The notes under the pieces are model-generated. The model made no database searches and had not been told where the DNA came from. It was given only the letters and a program-made list of their open reading frames with translations. This document shows positions 55,227 to 64,000 of a DNA stretch of 64,000 nucleotides, piece by piece. The stretch covers positions 62,001-126,000 of the forward strand of contig NZ_JAHKQH010000007.1 of the NCBI RefSeq assembly GCF_018861025.1. Reading direction: 5' to 3'. The DNA is from Psychrosphaera sp. B3R10. Lineage in GTDB: Bacteria; Pseudomonadota; Gammaproteobacteria; Enterobacterales; Alteromonadaceae. Within the stretch, counting starts at the first letter, position 1. Every line of letters starts with the position of its first letter. The translations under genes and the position numbers were made by a program.

Positions 55227-55974
55227 AATCGTTTTCACAGAAGCACCTGTAATTAGTGTCTTATATAAAGATGAATATATTGTCGTTATTGACAAGCCAT
55301 CGGGTCTATTGGTCCACAGAAGTGAGATTGATAGGCATGAAACCTTGTTCGCTATCCAATTAACACGAGACACAATTGGGCAACATGTGTACCCAATACA
55401 TCGACTTGATAGGCCCACTTCTGGGGTTTTGGTTTTTGCGTTAAGTTCTGATATTGCAAGGTTATTGTCAGAACAAATGCAAAACCATGTTATATCTAAA
55501 AAGTATCAGGCAATTGTCCGGGGACATTGTCCCGAACACGCCACGATAGACTATCCCTTGAAAGAAATTTTAGACAAAAAGTCTGACAAGTTAAAAGATA
55601 AATTAGCCGAGCCACAGTCAGCCATCACCACATTAACTAGGCTCGACATAGCGGAAATGCCTTTTGCTTCTGGGCGCTATGACACTTCGCGTTACTCACT
55701 TGTTGAACTAAGCCCTATCACTGGCAGAAAACATCAGTTAAGACGTCACATGGCCCACCTGAGACACCCGATGATAGGTGATACAACTCACGGTGATGGT
55801 AAACAAAACAAATCTGCTAGTATCAATTTAAACCTTCACAGATTGGCGCTGGTTGCTAAATCTATTAGTTTTGACCATCCAGTAAGTCATCAGCCACTAA
55901 CCATAACCGCAAATCTTGATACATCATTAAAAAATGTATACCAAAAACTAGGCTGGCAAAAATGGTATTTTTGA
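55219..55974 (+). CDS. truC: tRNA pseudouridine(65) synthase TruC
   Basis: A 251-residue RluA-family pseudouridine synthase. The catalytic H-R-L-D-R-P-T-S-G-V motif is near residues 54-63, with G-R-K-H-Q-L-R-R-H later. TruC modifies U65 of some tRNAs, including tRNA-Asp in enterics. I start it at 55219 inside the yqcC stop overlap; a longer frame from 55189 would lie within yqcC. Confidence 0.92.
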   Translation: MRKIVFTEAPVISVLYKDEYIVVIDKPSGLLVHRSEIDRHETLFAIQLTRDTIGQHVYPIHRLDRPTSGVLVFALSSDIARLLSEQMQNHVISKKYQAIVRGHCPEHATIDYPLKEILDKKSDKLKDKLAEPQSAITTLTRLDIAEMPFASGRYDTSRYSLVELSPITGRKHQLRRHMAHLRHPMIGDTTHGDGKQNKSASINLNLHRLALVAKSISFDHPVSHQPLTITANLDTSLKNVYQKLGWQKWYF

Positions 55975-56040
55975 GTTGCAGGTGATTACATCTTGCATGT
56001 TAGAATCGTTTATAATCAACTGAATACAAGGTCATTTTCC

Positions 56041-56481
56041 ATGGCAAATATTGCAATCATAATGGGGTCGGTATACGGCGCTGCTGAATACTTAGCGGAT
56101 ACCATCGACAAAGAACTTAAAAAAGCAGGCCATACAACGACCTATAACGCCTCCCCCCTTGTTACGGACATCCATGATGTTGACGCATCGTTGATCATTA
56201 CATCAACCACAGGGCAAGGCGATTTACCGTCCAACATAGAAGATTTTTATTTTGCTGCGCAGGACAAAAGGCCGTCACATGCAGGAAAGCCCTTTGGTGT
56301 TATTTGTTTAGGTGATTCTAGTTATGAGTCGTTTTGTGGTGCTGGTGAAAAGCTAGAAGAGTTATTTTATGAATTACAAGGTCGAGCACCCATTCCGATG
56401 TTGAAAATTGACGCCTGTGAAACGTTAGACCCAGATAGTATTGCACTCCCGTGGTTACAAAATTGGCTTACCCAAATTTAA
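56041..56481 (+). CDS. YqcA-type flavodoxin
   Basis: A 146-residue short-chain flavodoxin with the FMN phosphate-loop region I-I-M-G-S-V-Y-G and the later T-S-T-T-G-Q-G-D and L-G-D-S-S-Y-E-S-F-C-G segments. It follows yqcC-truC, the position of YqcA. I start it at the ATG at 56041, with AAGG a few bases before it; an upstream ATG at 55993 would add 16 residues without flavodoxin similarity. MioC-like proteins are similar, so the name is from context. Confidence 0.88.
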   Translation: MANIAIIMGSVYGAAEYLADTIDKELKKAGHTTTYNASPLVTDIHDVDASLIITSTTGQGDLPSNIEDFYFAAQDKRPSHAGKPFGVICLGDSSYESFCGAGEKLEELFYELQGRAPIPMLKIDACETLDPDSIALPWLQNWLTQI

Positions 56482-56563
56482 ACGCCACTTCAACATAAGC
56501 GACAAGAAGCCGTTGGATTCAAAAAATAACCTTAAGTGCCTTATTTTCTATTTCCCAAAAACA

Positions 56564-56589
56564 AAAAGGCTTTCATCTGAAAGCCTTTT
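56564..56589. terminator. Terminator between flavodoxin gene and topA
   Basis: A perfect 11-bp stem AAAAGGCTTTC/GAAAGCCTTTT with a 4-base loop between convergent genes. Confidence 0.87.
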
Positions 56590-56616
56590 GCAGTTGTATC
56601 ATCGTATTCTAAACGT

Positions 56617-59253
56617 TTATTTTTTCTTACGTTTGTCTTCGACTTGCCACTTATCATCGGTGTACCAAGCACTCCACCCTGTCGCTTTACCTTCAGCATT
56701 TTCCGTCATGACATATTGCTGTTTGGTTTTTCGGCTAAAACGTACAACGGTTTTATTACCATCAGGGTCTTTAACCGGCGCGTCTGCTAAATAGTAAAAC
56801 TTAGGACTGATCCTATCACGATACTTTTTCAATTCCGCCACAAGTGGTGCTCGAGTTTCACGTGATTTAGGGAAAGTCGATGCCGCCATAAATATACCTG
56901 AAGCGCCATCACGTAATACAAAATAACCATCTGACTTCGTGCATGGTAATTCTTTTAAGTGAACTGGATCTTCTTTTGGCGGCGCAGCTTCACCACTTTT
57001 AAGCAACTTGCGGGTGTTTTTACATTCTTCACCGGTACAACCAAAATATTTACCAAAGCGACCAGATTTAAGCTGCATATCACTACCACACTTATCACAC
57101 TCAATAAGTGGACCGTCATAGCCCTTAATTTTAAACTCGCCTTGTTCAACTACATGACCATCACAAATTGGGTTATTGCCGCAGATATGAATTTTACGTT
57201 TTTCGTCGATTAAATAACTGTCCATCGCAGTCGAACATTTAGGGCAACGCTTCATCTGACGAAGAACTTCAGTTTCAAGTTCTTCTTCATCTGACACATT
57301 TACGGCTTCTGCCTCATCACCATGAGTTAAATTCATGGTGTTGGTGCAACGCTCTTTAGGTGGCAAGGCATAACCTGAACACCCTAAAAACACCCCCGTT
57401 GAGGCCGTTCGAATATTCATGTCACGGCCACATTTGCTGCATTCAATATCGGTAGGGACTGGCGTATTTTCTCGCATCCCGCCGTCATCACTTTCACCAG
57501 CAGCTGTTGCTAACTTTTTGGTAAAGTCTTCATAAAATATATCTAACAAACGTTTCCATTCTAAATCACCTTCTGCGACTTCATCTAAACGACCTTCCAT
57601 TTTGGCAGTAAAGTCATAGTTGAGTAATTCAGTGAAATTTTCTACCAATCTATCGGTGACAATTTCACCCATTTTTTCAGCATAAAATCGTTTGTTTTCA
57701 AGACGAACATAACCACGGTCTTGAATTGTTGAAATAATCGAAGCATATGTCGACGGACGACCAATACCACGTTTTTCCAATTCTTTAACTAAGCTCGCTT
57801 CTGAGAAACGCGCTATTGGTTTAGTAAAGTGTTGTTTTGGTAGCAATTCATTTAATGTAAGTGTTTCACCTACGGCAACATTTGGTAATTCAATATTGTC
57901 GTCATTGGCTTTTTTCATTGCACTTTGAACACGTGTCCAACCATCAAATTTTAATACGCGACCTTTAGCGCGCAATTCAAATTCACCAGCATTTACTGTT
58001 AAGTTTGTTACGTCATATTCAGCCGCTGTCATTTGACAGGCCAAAAATTGATTTCTAATTAAATCATACAAACGAACCGCATCACGTTCCATACTCGCCA
58101 ATTGCTCAGCATCTACGCCAACACTTGACGGACGAATTGCTTCATGCGCCTCTTGAGCCCCTTCTTTACTTCCGTAAAGATTAGGTTTTTCAGGCAAATA
58201 CTTGTCGCCAAATTCACTTTGAATATACATACGACATGCGCCAACCGCTTCCGAACTCAAATTCGTCGAATCGGTACGCATATACGTAATATGACCGGCT
58301 TCATATAAACGTTGAGCCATCATCATGGTTTTCTTAACACCAAAACCAAGTCGTGTACTCGCCGCTTGTTGAAGTGTTGAGGTAATAAACGGCGCAGAAG
58401 GACGACTTTTTGAAGGCTTATCTTCTCGATTTACAACGGTATATGTTTGCGCTTTAATGGCCGCAAGTATCGTGTCCATCTGTGCTTTGTTCGTTGGCTT
58501 AAACGCCTTTCCAGACTGTTTAGCCACCTCAAGCATAATTGGTTGTTTTTCAGCCGTTGCGGTATCTGCATGTAAACGCCAAAACTCTTCAGGCACAAAC
58601 GCCTTAATTTCACGTTCGCGGTCAACAACTAAGCGCACAGCTACAGACTGAACTCTACCTGCTGATAACCCACGAGCGATCTTTTTCCACAATAATGGTG
58701 AAACCATAAAGCCAACAACGCGGTCAAGAAAACGCCTAGCTTGTTGTGCGTTAACACAATCAATATTTAACTCGCCGGGTTTAGAGAACGCTTGTTGAAT
58801 TGCACTTTTGGTTATTTCGTTAAAAACAACTCGTTTAAATTTACTGTCGTCGCCGCCAATGATTTCACGAAGGTGCCAAGCGATAGCTTCCCCTTCTCTA
58901 TCCAAATCCGTCGCGAGATAGATTTGGTCAGCGTTTGCTGCTAGTTTTTTTAATTCAGCGACAACTTTTTCTTTGCCAGGCAAGACTTGATAATTGGCCG
59001 CCCAGCCTTTTTCCGGATTGATCCCCATCCGGCCTACTAATGCTTCTTTGTCTTTTTTTGCTTTTAGTTTCGCTTTTTCTTCTACGGACAACCCTTTAGT
59101 GGATGCTCGCTCTGCCGGTTTTTTTGCACCACCAGACGTAGGAAGATCACGAATATGACCAACACTGGATTTCACGACAAAATCTTTGCCTAAGTACTTA
59201 TTTATCGTCTTCGCTTTAGCCGGTGACTCAACGATGACCAGAGATTTTCCCAT
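56617..59253 (-). CDS. topA: DNA topoisomerase I
   Basis: An 878-residue type IA topoisomerase that relaxes negative supercoils. The TOPRIM domain shows V-E-S-P-A-K near residue 8 and D-L-D-R-E-G-E at 116-122; the active-site tyrosine is Y324 in H-I-T-Y-M-R-T-D-S. The C-terminal part has at least three four-cysteine zinc motifs (around residues 605-750) and ends in a basic K-R-K-K-K. Residues 41-70 hold a lysine-rich insert near the N-terminus. Single-gene unit. Confidence 0.96.
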   Translation of the reverse strand: MGKSLVIVESPAKAKTINKYLGKDFVVKSSVGHIRDLPTSGGAKKPAERASTKGLSVEEKAKLKAKKDKEALVGRMGINPEKGWAANYQVLPGKEKVVAELKKLAANADQIYLATDLDREGEAIAWHLREIIGGDDSKFKRVVFNEITKSAIQQAFSKPGELNIDCVNAQQARRFLDRVVGFMVSPLLWKKIARGLSAGRVQSVAVRLVVDREREIKAFVPEEFWRLHADTATAEKQPIMLEVAKQSGKAFKPTNKAQMDTILAAIKAQTYTVVNREDKPSKSRPSAPFITSTLQQAASTRLGFGVKKTMMMAQRLYEAGHITYMRTDSTNLSSEAVGACRMYIQSEFGDKYLPEKPNLYGSKEGAQEAHEAIRPSSVGVDAEQLASMERDAVRLYDLIRNQFLACQMTAAEYDVTNLTVNAGEFELRAKGRVLKFDGWTRVQSAMKKANDDNIELPNVAVGETLTLNELLPKQHFTKPIARFSEASLVKELEKRGIGRPSTYASIISTIQDRGYVRLENKRFYAEKMGEIVTDRLVENFTELLNYDFTAKMEGRLDEVAEGDLEWKRLLDIFYEDFTKKLATAAGESDDGGMRENTPVPTDIECSKCGRDMNIRTASTGVFLGCSGYALPPKERCTNTMNLTHGDEAEAVNVSDEEELETEVLRQMKRCPKCSTAMDSYLIDEKRKIHICGNNPICDGHVVEQGEFKIKGYDGPLIECDKCGSDMQLKSGRFGKYFGCTGEECKNTRKLLKSGEAAPPKEDPVHLKELPCTKSDGYFVLRDGASGIFMAASTFPKSRETRAPLVAELKKYRDRISPKFYYLADAPVKDPDGNKTVVRFSRKTKQQYVMTENAEGKATGWSAWYTDDKWQVEDKRKKK

Positions 59254-59606
59254 AATTCCTCAATCACTTAACAGGACGTTGCGCATTCTTTGCGTAGTTA
59301 TACTAACTTATAAGATATATATGCGATTCTATTCGAACTCAAGGCAAATTCACCAACAATTTCTATGCAACATTTAGATTTTGTTGGTTAACTGCGTATA
59401 ATATAACCTGTTTCATTACCTCGAAACGCACTAAATTCAATCCTTTCGGCGGAGAGGGTAAAATAAACAACATACAAATTACAAATAAAAATTAGAATAA
59501 AATCTGATTAGTTGATTGTTTTACAGAGGAAATGGAAAAAAGTCGAAAATTTTTTTCTGAATAATTATGTTATTCAGTCCGATAGCAGCTAGGAGTTATC
59601 TAAATA
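59254..59606. promoter_or_regulatory. Divergent promoter region of topA and astB
   Basis: This 353-bp non-coding gap holds a good plus-strand -10 TATAAT (59397-59402) with a weak -35 TTAGAT 17 bp upstream, and closer to astB an inverted repeat CTGAATAA/TTATTCAG (59567-59574 with 59580-59587). The latter carries TGAAT/ATTCA half-sites like those of ArgR boxes but with wider spacing, so ArgR binding is only a possibility. The AGGAG site is 12 bases before the astB ATG. Confidence 0.45.
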
Positions 59607-60956
59607 ATGAAGTTTTTTGAAACAAATTTTGACGGTCTAGTCGGCCCTACACATAACTATGCGGGACTTTCAGTCGGAAATGTAGCATCACTAAATAACG
59701 CAAATGACATTTCTAATCCAAAAGCAGCTGCCAAACAAGGTTTGGCAAAAATGAAAGCGCTTCATGATATGGGCCTAAAACAAGGTGTTCTAGCTCCACA
59801 GGAACGTCCTGATTTAAATGCTCTGCGTCGTCTCGGATTCAGTGGGTCGGATGCAAGTGTGTTAGAACAGGCCGCTAAACAGAGCCCAGCGGTACTACGA
59901 GCAGTTTATTCTGCATCTAGCATGTGGACTGCCAATGCAGCGACGGTTTCGCCTAGTGGCGATACAGCGGACAATAAGGTTCATTTTACTCCAGCCAATT
60001 TAACCAACAAATTTCATCGTTCGTTAGAGCCGGAAACCAGTGGCCGAATTTTGAAAGCAATGTTTAATAACGAGCAACATTTTGCGCATCATACTCATCT
60101 TCCTGACAACGATCATTTTGGTGATGAAGGTGCAGCAAACCACACTCGCTTTTGTAGCGATTATGGCAGTAACGGTGTTGAAATGTTTGTATATGGTCGA
60201 CATGCTTTTGATTCTTCAAAACCTGCACCGGTCAAATTTCCAGCTCGTCATACCTATGAAGCCTGCGAAGCTGTAGCACGATTACACAAATTGAATGACA
60301 GCAATACGGTTTATGTTCAACAAAACCCAGATGTTATTGATCAAGGTGTGTTTCATAATGACGTTATTTCTGTTGGTAATCAAAACGTGCTGTTTTATCA
60401 CGAACAAGCATTTTTAAATACCGAACAAAAACTAGCGGAACTTGGCAATAAATACGAAGCCGCAACGGGCAAGTCTATGCACTTTGTTAAAGTCCCAACG
60501 GCTCAAGTGTCGGTTGACGACGCAATTCGTACATACTTATTTAATACACAGTTAGTGGATATCGGCAATGGGCAAATGGCTATCATTGCGCCAATGGAAT
60601 GCAGTGAAAACCCGAATGTTTCCGCCTATCTTGATAAGCTAGTGACCTTAGGAACACCAATTCAAAAAGTGCATTACTTTGACGTAAAACAGAGTATGCG
60701 AAACGGCGGTGGTCCTGCATGTCTGCGCCTACGAGTGGCATTAAGTGAGCAAGAGCTTGCCGCAACCAATCAAAACGTATTAATGTCTGATAAGTTGTTT
60801 GGGGAGTTAAATCACTGGGTTGACCGCAATTACCGTGACGAAATAAATGAAAGCGATTTACGTGATCCACAATTGGTCATCGAATCAAGACAAGCATTAG
60901 ATGAGTTAACGCAAATATTACAACTTGGATCAGTTTACCCATTCCAAATTTGTTAA
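59607..60956 (+). CDS. astB: N-succinylarginine dihydrolase
   Basis: A 449-residue AstB that hydrolyses N-succinylarginine to N-succinylornithine, ammonia and CO2 in the arginine succinyltransferase pathway. The N-terminal [14 protein letters not shown] and the catalytic cysteine in G-G-G-P-A-C-L-R-L are characteristic, and the length is standard. The other ast genes are not adjacent. Its stop codon is inside the first unit of an 8-bp tandem repeat. Confidence 0.96.
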   Translation: MKFFETNFDGLVGPTHNYAGLSVGNVASLNNANDISNPKAAAKQGLAKMKALHDMGLKQGVLAPQERPDLNALRRLGFSGSDASVLEQAAKQSPAVLRAVYSASSMWTANAATVSPSGDTADNKVHFTPANLTNKFHRSLEPETSGRILKAMFNNEQHFAHHTHLPDNDHFGDEGAANHTRFCSDYGSNGVEMFVYGRHAFDSSKPAPVKFPARHTYEACEAVARLHKLNDSNTVYVQQNPDVIDQGVFHNDVISVGNQNVLFYHEQAFLNTEQKLAELGNKYEAATGKSMHFVKVPTAQVSVDDAIRTYLFNTQLVDIGNGQMAIIAPMECSENPNVSAYLDKLVTLGTPIQKVHYFDVKQSMRNGGGPACLRLRVALSEQELAATNQNVLMSDKLFGELNHWVDRNYRDEINESDLRDPQLVIESRQALDELTQILQLGSVYPFQIC

Positions 60957-61036
60957 TTTGTTAATTTGTTAATTTGTTAATTTGTTAATTTGTTAATTTG
61001 TTAATTTGTTAATTTGTTAATTTGTTAATTTGTTAA
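60947..61036. repeat. Tandem 8-bp repeat (TTAATTTG) at the end of astB
   Basis: Ten perfect TTAATTTG copies (60953-61032) with partial units on both sides, about 11 in all. The astB stop lies in the first copy, so changes in copy number would not alter the protein but would change the distance to the terminator. Such perfect repeats are prone to slippage. Confidence 0.97.
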
Positions 61037-61056
61037 AACAATAAAGTCACAAACAA

Positions 61057-61084
61057 AAAAATCCCTGCAACTGCAGGGATTTTT
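61057..61084. terminator. Bidirectional terminator between astB and the surface protein gene
   Basis: AAAAATCCCTGCA/TGCAGGGATTTTT, a perfect 13-bp stem with a 2-base centre between convergent genes. Confidence 0.9.
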
Positions 61085-61108
61085 ATTTGTAAAAACGTTG
61101 TCCAACTT

Positions 61109-64000
61109 TTAATTGACCGTGGAGCAAACTCCATCACTACCAAACAAATTAGGTGTCGGAGGTGAATCCTCGTTTGTCACATCGCCAGATGAATAAGGTA
61201 ATACAAGCGGAACGGCTTGCATATATTCGGTCCCACCCACTTTCGCTTTGACGACCAAATTAATCTTAACCCAAGCACCATAGCTTTCTGCGTAGCGGAT
61301 GTTGACGGTCGTTGCACCGTTTTCATCAGTAATTAGATCCCCTAAAACGGTAACAACATTACCAGGCTCAAGAGTACCATTTTGATTTCTATCTTCTGTA
61401 ATACCATTGGTGTCAGAAATACCGTCGTGATTAAAATCATGTTCAACAACATCTAAATTTCCATCGCCGTCGATATCTTCAAAAAGTCCAACTTCAATTC
61501 CTTCAATTTTTTCATTTCCATCGAGATCTCGTCCAGCAATACCATCATAATAGTCTGGGTAGGTGTCTAGATAACCATCGCCATCTTTGTCTTCCGCTCC
61601 ATCCGGCACACCATCGCCATCTAAATCAAGAATACCGTCCAATTTGCCATCACCATCGACATCTTCATTAACTCGATCAAAACGACCATCACCGTGATTA
61701 CCGCCATTATTTACGTGAGCAATAGCATCTGCCAATGTTGCAGTAGTCGCTTCGTTAATATCGATATCATAATCCTGATGGCCTGCATCGCCTGTCACTC
61801 GTTTAGTATCTAGATCTTCAGTTAAATCCAACAATCCGTCGTTGTCTCGATCTTCACCGTCATCAAGTTTACCGTTACAGTTTACATCTTCGCCTGTATC
61901 TAAATTACCATCGTTGTTCAAATCGATATTACGGGCATCATCTAATGAACATACCCCTGCAACATATTCGTAAAATAAATCATGGTTATTATCGCCATCA
62001 ATATCTTCATCGACGTCAATGTTAAGGTCTCCATCAAGATCTTCGGCAATATCCAACACTCGGTCACCATCAACATCTTCGTTAAATGTATCTAAACGAC
62101 CATCACCGTCTATATCTTCTTTATACAGATCAAATTTGCCATCACCATCAATGTCTTCAATCTGATCTAAATAGCCATCTCGGTCAATATCTTCATTTGG
62201 ACACTCTCCAGCAGCAAACGGAACGTACTTATCAAACTCCCCTTCATCATTATATGCAATTGCCCAAAAACCTTCGATATATGACTCCGGTACAGCCGAT
62301 ACCGATAGTTCGACCCCTTCTACAGGATTAGACTCAACATCAGTTACAATAACCGAGAATGACTTTTGATATTCTATATCACTAGCTGAATCCAAAGTAT
62401 TGCCAGCACCGACCGCAATAAACAACTCTCTATCAGCGACAGTGAGTTTAACCTCATCGTGAACACAACTATCACTTTCTTCGCAGTGAAAAATATCATT
62501 TCTACGATTTTGGTCAGTAATATCATTCGGCTCAGTTAATACATTTAAGCAATCCCCAGAATCTTTGGCAACATCCGTACATGCCGCGACCACCACGCCG
62601 TCCAGCGCAGAGATACCATTTGAGGTATATACCGTTGTTGCAAGTCCATTGCTGTCTGTAATATCAGACTGTCTTGATATCGAACCATTACTCACATCAT
62701 AAAGCGTGAAGTTAACGATTTTATTTTTAACAAAGTTACCTAAGTCATCTACAACAACAGCACTAACCGTCGATTTTTGACCATTTGGACCTAATGAGAA
62801 TGGCGAAGCCTGAACTTGCAATAAGTGCGCGATTTCAGCCACAAACTCCACATTAAAACTCGCTGATAATCCGTCAGCTTTTGCCGTTATAATAGCAGGG
62901 CCGGCGTCAGTAGAAGTCATATTAACGCAAATTTGACCAGACGCATTTGTCGTATTAGATGCAGTTGTATCGTCTGCACAATCAACTGCGACTATATTAC
63001 CGCGTGTTGAAGAAAACAAAACGTTGCCTACATTTGGCACATCATCTTTCTGCCAAGTTAAGGTTAATTGCCCACCACTAAGAGGAACTTCATTCGTACT
63101 GTTATTTGCAACATACGCGGCGCCATCAAATACTTTCAAATCTGAAATGACAAAACTATCTGGCGATACCGACAATGCAAGCTGTCCTGACTCGCCAAGT
63201 GCCTCTGCCGTTAACGTATCCAAACCACTATTATCGGCCGTCAATCTAAATGTCGCACTACCTGTAGAGTCTGTCGTGACATATTGGCTAACGGTTCCGT
63301 CCGCATTGTCTATTTGATTTAATACGTTGCCGTCACTTTTAGTAAACGTATTACCAGCTTGTGAACTAATTATAATGTTTCGTTGTGCTATGCCATTCCC
63401 GTCTGAGTCAAGCATAACTACCGTCATATCTACTGTGTCACCAGTAACGATAGAGTTATTGCCAACAATTTTAATTGTAGTGCCTGATACTTCAATTGTG
63501 ACTGACGCACTTTTATCGCCAACAAAAGCTGAAGCACTGATGGTTCGAGATTCTGGGTTATTTAATGTTTTTAATAATGCGGTTGCCACACCGTTCGCTG
63601 CCGTACTAGGCTCAGTTACCTGGATAACCCCAGTATCCGAACTAAAGGAAACTTGAATATCTTCCATCAAGTTGTTTTGACGGTCTTTAACTAACGCTAA
63701 TAATTCAATTACATCTGAACCAGAAGAAGCTAATTGCACACTACTAGCCAACAACTCAATACTACCAATTTCTTTTACCGGCTCTTGATTACCGTCACCT
63801 AATGACTCAAAAGCAATAAGTGATGTCTTACCGTCATCAAAAGTCACTTGAATATAACCGGCTCCACTTACGTCTGTGGCGATTAAGTTGATAGACGCAA
63901 AACCATTGCTGTCTGTTAAATCTGAACCTAAATCATTACTTAACGTTGCCAATCGATTTGCATCACCAACAAGGCTAATTGTTACTAAGCTACGTGAAAT
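61109..64000 (-). CDS. Large surface protein with Ig-like domains and Asp-rich repeats (partial)
   Basis: At least 963 residues, open to the right edge; the in-frame sequence upstream of the TTG at 63952 has no stop, so the real start lies outside the window. The N-terminal two-thirds visible here consists of repeated bacterial Ig-like (Big_1/invasin-type) domains, shown by recurring D-S-N-G-x-A-x-x segments and S-A-S-V/T-x-E-V strands. It is followed by a tract of roughly twenty D-x-D-G-D-G-x-x-D/E units (bases about 61360-62205), like calcium-binding thrombospondin-type-3 or dockerin repeats. The end, C-S-T-V-N, has no sorting motif. A cell-surface or adhesin role is inferred. Confidence 0.85.
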   Translation of the reverse strand: MSRSLVTISLVGDANRLATLSNDLGSDLTDSNGFASINLIATDVSGAGYIQVTFDDGKTSLIAFESLGDGNQEPVKEIGSIELLASSVQLASSGSDVIELLALVKDRQNNLMEDIQVSFSSDTGVIQVTEPSTAANGVATALLKTLNNPESRTISASAFVGDKSASVTIEVSGTTIKIVGNNSIVTGDTVDMTVVMLDSDGNGIAQRNIIISSQAGNTFTKSDGNVLNQIDNADGTVSQYVTTDSTGSATFRLTADNSGLDTLTAEALGESGQLALSVSPDSFVISDLKVFDGAAYVANNSTNEVPLSGGQLTLTWQKDDVPNVGNVLFSSTRGNIVAVDCADDTTASNTTNASGQICVNMTSTDAGPAIITAKADGLSASFNVEFVAEIAHLLQVQASPFSLGPNGQKSTVSAVVVDDLGNFVKNKIVNFTLYDVSNGSISRQSDITDSNGLATTVYTSNGISALDGVVVAACTDVAKDSGDCLNVLTEPNDITDQNRRNDIFHCEESDSCVHDEVKLTVADRELFIAVGAGNTLDSASDIEYQKSFSVIVTDVESNPVEGVELSVSAVPESYIEGFWAIAYNDEGEFDKYVPFAAGECPNEDIDRDGYLDQIEDIDGDGKFDLYKEDIDGDGRLDTFNEDVDGDRVLDIAEDLDGDLNIDVDEDIDGDNNHDLFYEYVAGVCSLDDARNIDLNNDGNLDTGEDVNCNGKLDDGEDRDNDGLLDLTEDLDTKRVTGDAGHQDYDIDINEATTATLADAIAHVNNGGNHGDGRFDRVNEDVDGDGKLDGILDLDGDGVPDGAEDKDGDGYLDTYPDYYDGIAGRDLDGNEKIEGIEVGLFEDIDGDGNLDVVEHDFNHDGISDTNGITEDRNQNGTLEPGNVVTVLGDLITDENGATTVNIRYAESYGAWVKINLVVKAKVGGTEYMQAVPLVLPYSSGDVTNEDSPPTPNLFGSDGVCSTVN

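Noticed and set aside
60947-61036. Eight-base repeat as a CRISPR or origin iteron
   Set aside because: Units are contiguous without spacers and there is no replication gene; it is a simple tandem repeat.
61360-62205. Short repeated DNA that could suggest a CRISPR-like array
   Set aside because: The repetition comes from codons for Asp/Gly units in one long open frame; there are no constant repeats with unique spacers.
63950-63952. TTG as the true start of the large surface protein
   Set aside because: The frame continues open through the window edge and the sequence before the TTG is of the same Ig-like type, so the gene is truncated by the window.

Overview
The window looks like part of the chromosome of a marine gammaproteobacterium, most likely in the Alteromonadales (Colwellia, Thalassotalea or Psychrosphaera-like). 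This is inferred from AT-rich DNA, gene orders shared with enterics (dnaQ/rnhA, ybbAP/tesA, pabB-nudL-sdaA, csdA-csdE, yqcC-truC-yqcA, gltX flanked by Ala/Glu and Val tRNAs), a methylcitrate operon of the acnD-prpF type under a GntR regulator, and a PEP-CTERM protein. No insertion sequence, prophage, integron or CRISPR array was seen.

Layout. 1-7.4 kb: a MalY-type aminotransferase, a minus-strand operon for an RND efflux adaptor, its pump and a lipoprotein phosphohistidine phosphatase, and a divergent LysR gene. 7.4-14.3 kb: the propionate operon gntR-prpB-prpC-acnD-prpF with a promoter and two matching palindromes. 14.4-14.6 kb: a candidate small RNA of stacked hairpins ending in a terminator. 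14.6-23.2 kb: tatD, an orphan MlaC-like gene, a gamma-glutamylcyclotransferase-like gene, a CBS protein, ybbAP with divergent tesA, and a solute-binding protein. 23.3-26.4 kb: a tRNA-Ala/4x tRNA-Glu operon, gltX, an EVE-domain gene and 3x tRNA-Val. 26.6-29.9 kb: a lipase, an acyl-CoA dehydrogenase/SDR pair and a small acidic protein.

30.0-36.1 kb: a histidine operon with leader peptide and attenuator, hisGDCBHA, that stops after hisA; hisF and hisI are absent. 36.4-40.6 kb: a DUF2892 protein, two tandem secreted amidohydrolases (one without the metal-binding HxH) and an unknown exported protein. 40.7-41.9 kb: a tRNA-Asp array with four intact copies and three degenerate copies that carry small hairpin-like inserts, plus a duplicated spacer. 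42-50 kb: TIGR03503-like gene/dnaQ, rnhA, class I fumarase, pabB-nudL-sdaA. 50-56.5 kb: a polysaccharide deacetylase, csdA-csdE, a PEP-CTERM lectin-like protein, DUF3549 and yqcC-truC-yqcA. 56.6-64 kb: topA, a stand-alone astB followed by an 8-bp tandem repeat, and a large surface protein with Ig-like domains and an Asp-rich calcium-binding-like tract that runs off the right edge.

Most of the window is core metabolism and information processing. The parts least explained by known families are the degenerate tRNA-Asp cluster, the candidate small RNA, the truncated his operon, and the orphan MlaC-like gene whose promoter spacer is occupied by a palindrome. I did not find a convincing new multi-gene system.
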